64,000 bases of DNA. It comes from Volvox africanus (Eukaryota > Chlorophyta > Chlorophyceae > Chlamydomonadales > Volvocaceae). The DNA is taken from assembly GCA_030268105.1 (NCBI GenBank), contig BSDZ01000003.1, positions 7,216,501 through 7,280,500 of the forward strand, written 5' to 3'. The notes below the pieces were generated by a model. The model did no database searches. It saw only the letters and a program-made list of their open reading frames with translations, and had not been told where the DNA came from. Position 1 is the first letter of the stretch, and each line of letters starts with the position of its first letter. This document shows positions 56,917-64,000 of the stretch, in pieces. The position numbers and the translations under genes are program-made.

Positions 56917-59501
56917 TTAGGATGGCGGCCCCGCCGCCGCAGCTGGCCGGCCCCCACTCGATGAACTTCCCGCGGCCTTGTCCCCCTGCTCCTCCCCCTC
57001 TCCTTCCTCCCCCTCCCCCTCCTCTCCCTCGGCAGTACCCTCCTCCTCCTGCACCTCCACAGAGACTGCCCCTGCCGTATTGTACGAATTAATCAGCTCA
57101 AAAATATCCTGTAAGATGCGAGCAATAGTGAAAGGACAGGGCGGGCGGAGGGGGCGAATGTTTCGGTTATGAAACAAGAAAGTAGAAGGTACGACAATGC
57201 TCCAGGGCATGAAAATGTGGAGCAGGACACCACCAGGCAGTCAGTGGCGCTTGTCCTGGATATGTGGATATATGGATATGAGCGTGCGAATGTGGAGACG
57301 TAGGAGAGGGCGCCGCAGGGCTGCATGGGGGTAGGGGTTTGTTACCCACAGGCTGCAGAGAGGTGTTCGGTTGTAATCCCAACCACCCCGAGAACTTAAA
57401 TCGTATTTGCCCCCAAAGGTCATGGGATGGACCACTCTCAAGCCTGTTATCCGAAGCCCCCCCTGGAGCGCACCATGAAGTCCCGCGCTAGCGCCTCATC
57501 CACGGGCGTGCGTCCCGCCCTGATATCATGACGTCAAGTCACCATGGGACATAAGCGGCGGGGATTAAGCACACGAGCGCAACCATCAAACATTCGGGAA
57601 AAGTAAAGTCGTCCATTCGGAAAATGAATCGCCCCTTCATCAGTACGCCCCCATCCAGGCGGCCCCACCCAGCCGCTCCCACACACCCCTCGATCAATGG
57701 TTCAATGGTTCCAATCAATGTTATTGTCAAAGCCTCCTGATTGGGGTTGTGCATAGCTGCTCAGGTCCCCGGCTCCATGTCGCATCACAACGTCACATCC
57801 TTGCTGCCCCACATTTTATCGCGGTGCACTTCAGGTGGAGGCCCTAAATGTCCTCATGGATTGACTTGAACCAACACTACTTGGATTATCCTCTTGTTGC
57901 CCTCCCCATCCCCTTTCCCCGTCCCCTTACCCGTCGCCGTCCCTGTCCCCTTACGCCCTCCCCTTAAGACCACAGTCTTATATCACGAAGCTGGTGCGAG
58001 CTGCACTTACTCGTTGAGGACTGCAGCACTAGCGCCCTTCTCCATCAGCAGCCGTACAGCCTACGTCAGGAAAGAACGTCAGCCAAAGAAAATCAAGTTA
58101 CACGCACGTACGATGGTAGATATGATCCTACGTCATTAACACGGGGGCATGCAACAGGGTTTTGTGTCTTGTGTGCGTGCGTGTGTGTTTTGTGTTGTGG
58201 AGGCGCCCGAGGGCGACGGGGCCCGCAAAGGTTGCAAAAATGTCAAATCACAACGAACTACGGTTTTCGCTGTGTATGCAACGTCAGTTATATGGCCGAG
58301 GTGGAAAGGGAACATCACCGCCCCTGTGATGGGATATTCTCAACATTGTCCACCCCTTGTATCCCCCCCAATTGACATGCAAGCACCCCCCCCCCACACA
58401 CACACATATATATATGTATATGAAGATGTGTTTACCAGGATGTGATTCACCGCTTTCACCTCCCCCGACCCGCCCGGAAAGCTCCTCCCTCCTTCACTTC
58501 GGTTCCCCAAAGATGCTCACAGACTGGTAAGGTTGCGTCCTTATACCTCCTAATACCCATCGAGCCCTCCAGGGGTGGCCATGAGACTTCACCTCCTTAT
58601 GGCCGTTGAGACACGCCCAATGTAGCGGAGTGTTGCCTTGATCGTTTTGAACGTCGGTCAACTGGTGGGCGGAAAAAGGCGGGAAAATGACATGTTGGTC
58701 CATGAGGAAATGGGTTGGGTGGAAAGGAAAGAAAACAACAAATAACGACATAATGTTAAGCAAACATTATTACTAAAAAGAATCATAATAAATTGAGCCC
58801 ACTTGGTAGTCCCATAATGGGACTAGTAGCAAAAGTAATTGGCTAGGGGAACAGAATCCTGTGGCCGGGTTCATTGTAAACCCTAACCCCTTTTGCCTCC
58901 CCCCACGTACACACATTGACTTCTGTAGCTACTCGAGAGGGAGGGAGGGAGAGATTGGGAGTGAGGGGACAATCAGTAATCGCCGTCATCCTGTCGTGTC
59001 AGCAAACCCTGGAGCCCCTGGAGTGTTAAGATGCCACATCTCACGTTGTTGAGAACCCAGTGCTGCCACCTATGAGGTTTAAAGTCGCAGTCCCCCTCCT
59101 GGCGCTAGAGTCCCTGCCCGCGCCTTCCTCCCATGAAACCCCCTAGGACCACCGAGCTGTACCTACCGCCCCGGCCTCCAAAAGGCGGCTGATGACGTCA
59201 CAATGACCATTGGCACAGGCCATATGTAACGCTACAGGGAGGGCGAGGAAGAAGGGAAGGGCGGAAAGCAGCGCATCTGGGTCAGTCGCCAAGTTTAGTC
59301 AACAATGTGTGGCAACGACTCAGCTGCTTTAGATGATGTGATAAGACTTCCTAGCTTACCTGTGCGTCCCATTGCGTCTTTACTGTCAACAGCAACGCCT
59401 TGCGCCAAGGCGCTGTCGACATCCTCCATGTCACCATATCGTGCGCCATCAATAAGCAGCGTAACTAGTTCTGGACCAAAATCACCTGCTATACTAGGCA
59501 T
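56917..59501 (-). CDS. small ankyrin-repeat protein (Yar1-like size and layout)
   Basis: Six exons: 59501-59360, 59231-59167, 58661-58593, 58060-58011, 57519-57474, 57108-56917, giving 187 aa with all phases matching (1, 0, 0, 2, 0). The ATG at 59501 opens M-P-S-I-A-G. Ankyrin repeats: residues about 41-72 with G-R-T-A-L-H-M-A-C-A-N-G-H, 73-105 with G-N-T-P-L-H-W-A-C-L-N-G-H, and 106-135 with G-R-T-P-V-D-E-A. A helix D-I-F-E-L-I-N-S-Y follows. The last 45 residues are acidic (E-E-G-E-G repeats), then Gly/Ser/Ala. Two to three repeats plus an acidic tail in under 200 residues recall yeast Yar1, a chaperone of ribosomal protein S3, but many small ankyrin proteins look alike. The acceptor of exon 6 (CTTTCACTATTGCTCGCATCTTACAG) is particularly strong; the phase-0 GTGCGC donor of exon 5 is weak. 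Confidence 0.9.
58381..58422. repeat. C-run, CA and TA simple repeats in an ankyrin-gene intron
   Basis: A poly-C run followed by CACACA and TATATATG units between exons 3 and 4 of the ankyrin gene. Confidence 0.8.
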
Positions 59502-60441
59502 GACTTCTTGCTTGATATTTGAGTATCCTGATCCTCCACCTGGTTTCAGTTATGTTGGCGCCGACGACAACCCTGAAGATGTTAAGAAGTCGCCAGCGAT
59601 AAGATTGATGGATAATAGTTTTTTTGTTTTGGATATTTTTGTTTGTTTCAGAAATGATTGTCGAATTGTTCCACATTGAAGCAGGAAAGCTGGTAGTACT
59701 GTTTTAAATAGCCGCAACGATCAACCGCCCTACGAAGGAACAGCCGTGAACCGTCAACACCTCAACAGTCATTACATCAACACCCGATGATCTCACAACC
59801 TGGGACACAGGAATAGCCTCAAGAGATTAAGTGACAGCAATCATTCAATGCATAACACTTGCATAACAGGCTCCGTCTGTCCGCAGGGCAACAATTGCGT
59901 TCACCGCGGGCGCATCGGACACACAACGCGTATGTTGGGGGAAACGGCGCACATATGTATGCTGGCACGGAAAGGTCCTCCACTAGTAACCGCATAGCAC
60001 AAAAAACCACAATTTAAGTATCTCCGGGGAAAAGTCACTATTTGGGCATTGAGCCTCAAATGTTCCCGCAGCAGCCAAGGACACACACACATCAAATTCT
60101 CCGCGGCCAGCTGCATCTTTCGAACCACAACTGTGCGTAAACTGGCCTCTTGACTACTACTGCCGTACTGCGGCTCGGGTTAGACCGCTGCGCGAAGTGC
60201 GCACTGCGGGTATTTTGAATCACACATACCTGATTCTGGCGAGTTGGCGACTTGCTAACCGATCAAGACCGTCAAGCTAAACAGGTGCCAGGATTCTGCA
60301 GCTGCCGAGTTGTCGGCGCACCCTGCCTGCCTGTCCTGTCCTGTCCTGTCCTGTCGTACATCGGGATCTCGTTCCAATTCGAACGCCTGGTAACACGGAA
60401 GCCTACTAGAAATTTGGGAAACGTCCCTAGAAAGCCACATG
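59502..60441. other. spacer upstream of the ankyrin gene
   Basis: It should contain the ankyrin promoter and 5' UTR. A (CTGTC)n run lies at 60327-60355. A minus-strand frame at 59901-60128 has no motif. No gene is supported. Confidence 0.4.
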
Positions 60442-60924
60442 CTAGTGGTAAAATAAATAATAACTTCCCTTCCCCCCCTTTTTAGGGGGATCGTCGTACA
60501 CACAGTACGGCAGGTTTTTCAACGCAAGCGGAATAGGGCCCTCCCCCAGGTCCTGCTGTTGCTGTTGCTGCCGCGAAAGGAGCGAGGGGGAGGGTGACGA
60601 GGGCGGCGCAGGGCTCTCCTCCCCCTCCGCCTCCCCCTCCTCCCCTTCCTCCTCCTCTTCTCCTCCTCCTCCTCCCCCTCCGCCTCCCCTTCCGCCTCCC
60701 CTTCCGCCTCCCCCTCCGCCTCCCCCTCCTCCCCTTCCTCCTCCTCTTCTCCTCCTCCTCCTCCCCCTCCGCCTCCCCTTCCGCCTCCCCTTCCGCCTCC
60801 CCCTCCGCCTCCCCCTCCGCCTCCCCCTCTTAGCGGGAGATGTCCTCAAACTGAAACGAGCTGAAGTCCTCGAAGTCCTCAACGCACCAAGCAGGTCAGC
60901 GCATGTCAGAAGACACTGTGACAT
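60442..60924 (-). CDS. possible exon with Arg/Gly/Glu low complexity, unidentified
   Basis: One minus-strand frame is open for 160 codons. It runs through an R-R-G repeat, then poly-Gly, then E-E-E-G-E, and leaves the repeat with S-P-A-P-P-S-S-P-S-P-S, six Gln, then P-I-P-L-A-L-K-N-L-P-Y-C-V-Y-D-D-P-P. That last part looks like real protein. The first half depends on which frame of the GA-rich repeat is used: a second frame reads D-F-E-D-F-S-S-F-Q-F-E-D-I-S-R then stops at about 60830. Either could be the 3' end of a gene from the right. No exon partner was established. Confidence 0.3.
   Translation of the reverse strand: MSQCLLTCADLLGALRTSRTSARFSLRTSPAKRGRRRGRRRGRRKGRRKGRRRGRRRRRRGGGRGGGGGGGGGGRGGGRGGGGGGGGGEEEEEGEEGEAEGEESPAPPSSPSPSLLSRQQQQQQDLGEGPIPLALKNLPYCVYDDPPKKGGKGSYYLFYH
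60625..60832. repeat. CTCCGCCTCCCC minisatellite
   Basis: Tandem 12-nt-type units (CTCCGCCTCCCC and variants CTTCCGCCTCCC, CTCCTCCTC). A block of about 105 bp including CCCCCTCCTCCCCTTCCTCC is itself duplicated (about 60627-60680 and 60720-60775). The strand asymmetry is extreme, all C/T on plus. Confidence 0.95.
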
Positions 60925-62600
60925 GTCATTGCACCTTCATACCTCCACTACATGATAACCTTATCAAACATCAACGCCAAGTGCTTTTAAGTGTTGAACT
61001 GCGAAATTAGTATCTGAGGCTATTTCAATCCCGCCAGACAAAACTGCGCAGCAGTTAACAGGATGTATCAGGCAAGGGAAACGCAGTAAAGTACGACGTC
61101 GTATAGCTTCACGCAAAGTACTGCACGGAGCACTGTACTACGCAATGCACGGCGCGATGTTTACATCCGGCCGAGCGGGCTCACACCGTTGATGGGCTCA
61201 TGCAAGGCTTACTGAAAAGCGTTTTGCCGTACGCTGTACATCGTCCCGTACAATCACAAAAACTCAAACAACGCCATGAGATAGCCCCAAAACCACCACC
61301 ATCACCCTAACACCCGACATGACAAAGTAAAAAGTAACCTCTTAGGAAATGGTTCAAGATCGAAGAACAGTTTGGGAAGACGGTACTTCAGTGTACGATA
61401 AACGGTGTACGGTACACAGGTGATGGCTGGCGGAGAGAATGAAAGAGAGCAGAGGAAACACAGCAGCGGTGCGCTATGGAGACAAGGTTCAGTCCAAAAA
61501 GAGTCGAAGGTCGGAGCGCGACACAATTTGTAGAAGTGTATTGTCTCTCCCTCATGTCCCTATCTCGGCGCCTTTGCCCCGGCCCCAAACATAAGGCCCT
61601 ACTCACTCACCCTCCTGTAGTGCGCAACAACATGTGACCGCTGCTGCCGTCCTCCACTCCTCCACTCCTCCACTCCTCCACTCCTCCACTCCTCCACTCC
61701 TCCACTCCTCCACTCCTCCACGTCCTCCGCCCCTCCACTCCTCTACTCCTACACTCCTACACCTCATCCTCCGCCCCTCCACTCCTCCGCCCCTCCACCA
61801 GCGCGCTCTTGTTCAGCGAGCAAGGTGCTGCCCGCGGGGGATCATCAACGGGGGAACCAACTTGCCCCTCGCAAAAGCAAAACGGACCACCATTGCAACC
61901 CGAGTTGACCCGGTATACCCCCATCAGCCTCCGAAACCACCTCCCCCCACTCCCATTCCCACCCGCACTCGTTTTCAGCGCAGATGCTTCACCCCATTCT
62001 CCAAGCAGCACTCTTTCAAGCCGGCTCGAAACCTCAACCGTCAACTGTCAACGAGTCTAACCGATCAACCAATAATCTAGATCTCCGCTTTCCGCTCTCC
62101 GCGCCTCCAAATCAGCACTACGGGTCCCTTCTTTCGGGGCTGCTACAGTGCCATGAAGGGCAGTGGCGAGGGGTGAGGCGGGAGGGGTGAGGGGGGAGGA
62201 AGGGGGGTTATTCGACACGCTTTCCGCCTTCATGGGCGCGTTCGTGTCCGTCCGGAGAACTCCAACTGCGCCGCTGAGGGGCGGTACGACCCAACGTCGA
62301 AATGGAGCAGCGATGCGACGACGAGGTGTGAGCCAAACCTGGCCCCCCTCCTGCCAGTTGCCACTCTCTAAGTTGCCACAATACGACATACCAGAGTGCC
62401 GCCACATCCTCCAACTTGGCATAGGGTGACCCTCGCACCCCCAAACCCACCACCGCCTGCAGGTGCGGACCTCCCGCCTCCACCGGGGGGTTGGGACGAA
62501 AGCCGAATGAGACGTCCACCAACCCACCCCCCAATCTCATAATGCAGTAACGGGGTGCCGTACATTTCAAAACTTCCAAACATATGTCAAAGTTAGAGAG
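60925..62600. other. poorly resolved region with weak minus-strand exon candidates
   Basis: Apart from the minisatellite, nothing is firm. Two minus-strand pieces look somewhat coding. One is 62390-62570, a frame with V-D-V-S-F-G-F-R-P-N-P-P-V that ends at a good GTATGT donor near 62387. The other is about 61330-61410, a frame with Y-R-L-P-K-L-F-F-D-L-E-P-F-P. No joins were proved and no family was recognised. Confidence 0.25.
61655..61800. repeat. (CCTCCACT)n minisatellite
   Basis: About ten copies of CTCCTCCACT-like 8-mer units with variants CGTCC and CTACT. All frames on the plus strand read Ser/Thr/Pro-Leu-His repeats and are not considered genes. Confidence 0.95.
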
Positions 62601-62645
62601 TAAATGTTATTTATAGCATACTATTACATATATATGTATATATAC

Positions 62646-62925
62646 ACAATTTTACGTGTTTTATATTTCCCGGTCGATTAATAAGACATCTTCTAGAAAC
62701 ATCTTAATGATGTCGTACATCAACGAATGTTCCAAGTCACGCTTTTCAAGTCCCTTTCCCCAGCGCGAGGCTCTTCAAGCAAGGGTCATGCAACGCAAAA
62801 TCGACTCCCCAATCCCCGGCGTGCCCTCATCCACCCAACCGCCAGTCACTCTTCCCGTACCGCACACACACATACACGCCTACTTACGGCCATATCATAG
62901 TCAGTCATGGTGAAAGCCATTCATG
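62646..62925 (-). CDS. candidate two-exon microprotein, unidentified
   Basis: On the minus strand an ATG near 62925 gives M-A-F-T-M-T-D-Y-D-M-A and runs into a strong GTAAGTAG donor near 62893. A phase-compatible stretch at about 62746-62660, after an AAAG acceptor, reads G-L-E-K-R-D-L-E-H-S-L-M-Y-D-I and M-F-L-E-D-V-L-L-I-D-R-E-I, then TAA. The second piece looks helical and protein-like. It could be a roughly 40-residue protein or two unrelated exons of a longer gene. Confidence 0.25.
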
Positions 62926-63059
62926 AGCATCCAATCGCCAACCGTCAACTGGCCAACCAAAGTCGCTGTACGAACATTCCTCCACAAATGCTGACAAAGT
63001 TGTGGTCTCCCCCACCTTTAATTTCTTTACTCTTCTCCCCCCCTTTGCCCGCTGACCTC

Positions 63060-63230
63060 TGCGTCCACCACCATCATCACCAACACTACCACCACCGTTG
63101 TCATCCTCGTTGTAATCGTCACCCTCCTCCTCCCCCTTCCTCCCCTCCTCCTCCTCCCCCCTCCTCCTCCCCCCCCCTCCTCCCCCCTCCTCCTCGTCGT
63201 CGCCTTAACTCCGTTTCACACGGCCCGGGC
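63060..63230 (-). repeat. GGA/GAT-rich low-complexity segment
   Basis: Plus strand is CCT/CCACC/ATC-rich. One minus-strand frame reads E-E-E-G-D-D-Y-N-E-D-D-N followed by G-G-G-S-V-G-D-D-G-G-G, so it may be an acidic low-complexity exon of the gene starting at 63986. No convincing acceptor was found. Confidence 0.35.
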
Positions 63231-63302
63231 GCCTTCACCCTTTTACCGGGATGTATCGCAATCTGAAAAGCCACCTAATGAGCTGGCGGAACCCCTTCCC
63301 CC

Positions 63303-63329
63303 CTCACACACACACACACACACACACCG
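63303..63329. repeat. (CA)n run
   Basis: About 13 CA units 145 nt downstream, in coding sense, of the 63474 donor. Confidence 0.9.
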
Positions 63330-63473
63330 GTGATACTAATCGCGATCGTGCTGTTGTTCTTTGGTGCTGTTGATGTTTTTGTTGATGCTGGTGATGATGT
63401 TATTCGTGCCGTTGGTGCTGCTGCTGTTGCTGCTGGCACCGTCCCAAAGCACTTCACGTAAGTTGATACTTAC

Positions 63474-63986
63474 TGCAGGCCGAGAATCGGCCGCCAGTGT
63501 ACGACAGGCCTCCTTGGACGCCAAGTACGACATACTCTGCAGATGCAGCGTCTCTGCTGAGGTGTGGCGTGGCACTCCCGGACCCAGTGCGGTGGAAATC
63601 CGCTGCTGTTGCTGTTGTTGCTGCGGCTGTTGGTTGTTGTAATGGTGGTTGTGTTGGTGGGCTGCAGCCATCAAGCCCATGTTGTTGCTCAACCGGGGGC
63701 CACCGGCAGATTGTTGATAGGATTGGTTGTGGTGGTTGTGGTGGTTGTGGTGGTTGTGGTGGTTGTTTTGGTGAGGAGAAGGTCGGCCTTGTTGACGGGA
63801 AGGGGGCTGGGGCGACTGGAGGTGTGCAGGGCGGTTGTGGCGGGGACTTTGTACGGCGCTGCCGCTGCCGCTACCGCTACCGCTGCCGCCAGCAGAGACT
63901 CCCGGTTGCCGGTGGGGTTGCAGTTGTTGATGGGGCTGCTTAGGCGTTTGCAACCAGGGCGGAGTTCCGGAGCCACTCTCCGCCAT
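63474..63986 (-). CDS. first exon of a Gln/His/Asn-rich protein, unidentified
   Basis: From the ATG at 63986 (M-A-E-S-G-S-G-T-P-P-W-L-Q) the frame is open for 171 codons to a strong GTAAGTATC donor at 63473, phase 0. Composition: poly-Gln and Pro, a Gly/Ser dipeptide run, an H-H-N-H-H-N run encoded by the GTGGTTGTG repeat at 63728-63765, then Q-Q-Q-Q-Q. The last 45 residues are more ordered (S-A-E-T-L-H-L-Q-S-M-S-Y-L-A-S-K-E-A-C-R-T-L). An ATG 12 nt further upstream is also in frame near the window edge. Later exons should lie at lower coordinates but were not established. Such heads occur in RNA-binding and transcription proteins; no function is claimed. Confidence 0.55.
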
Positions 63987-64000
63987 GATCTGGTGCATCC

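Noticed and set aside
60625..61800. Tandem arrays as a CRISPR array
   Set aside because: Units are 8-12 nt without unique spacers, in a eukaryotic genome. They are minisatellites.

Overview
This window is nuclear DNA of a eukaryote. Protein-coding genes are cut into many short exons by GT-AG introns of about 200-800 bp. GC-rich exons sit in more AT-rich introns and spacers, and simple repeats are abundant. The best guess is a flagellated green alga of the volvocine/Chlamydomonadales type. Support for this: a beta-carbonic anhydrase with an MGC acylation-type start, a protein with a Pierce1/2-like ciliary microtubule tail, a 2.5-unit TTTTAGGG (Chlamydomonas-type telomere) stretch inside an intron, Gln/Ala/Gly-rich low-complexity inserts, and bacterial-looking AT-rich debris. 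The assignment is an inference; no rRNA, tRNA or marker gene was found to settle it.

Layout. 1-2.8 kb: microsatellite, one copy of an interspersed repeat (second copy at 27.4 kb), then about 0.75 kb of AT-rich bacterial-like coding remnants including an IS66-type transposase scrap. 2.8-3.8 kb (-): Fic-domain pseudogene with several frameshifts. 4.0-8.4 kb: gene-poor, with a possible reverse transcriptase scrap. 8.4-10.1 kb (-): nucleotidyltransferase-like protein fused to a Pierce1/2-like tail (5' end not found). 11.1-12.3 kb (+): beta-carbonic anhydrase, 3 exons, 260 aa. 12.3-15.7 kb: spacer. 15.8-51.7 kb (-): one giant gene of about 77 exons. I could join its exons in frame from an ATG to a stop (10,731 coding nt, 3,576 aa). 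It encodes a disordered Gly/Ala/Ser/Pro-rich head, a very long coiled-coil rod and a Gln-rich tail. 52.4-55.6 kb (+): 2-oxoglutarate/Fe(II) oxygenase of the isopenicillin-N-synthase superfamily, 8 exons, 509 aa. 56.9-59.5 kb (-): small ankyrin-repeat protein, 6 exons, 187 aa. 59.5-64 kb (-): low-complexity region holding the first exon of a Gln/His/Asn-rich protein and several weak exon candidates.

The genes do not form an obvious pathway. The Pierce-like fusion and the giant coiled-coil protein would both fit a cilium/basal-body cell biology, but only the first has a sequence signature for it. Two gene pairs are divergent (NT-fusion/carbonic anhydrase and coiled-coil/oxygenase) and could share promoters. 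Carbonic anhydrase and the coiled-coil gene are convergent. Exon coordinates were derived by hand from splice motifs and reading-frame continuity, so individual borders can be off by a base or two.
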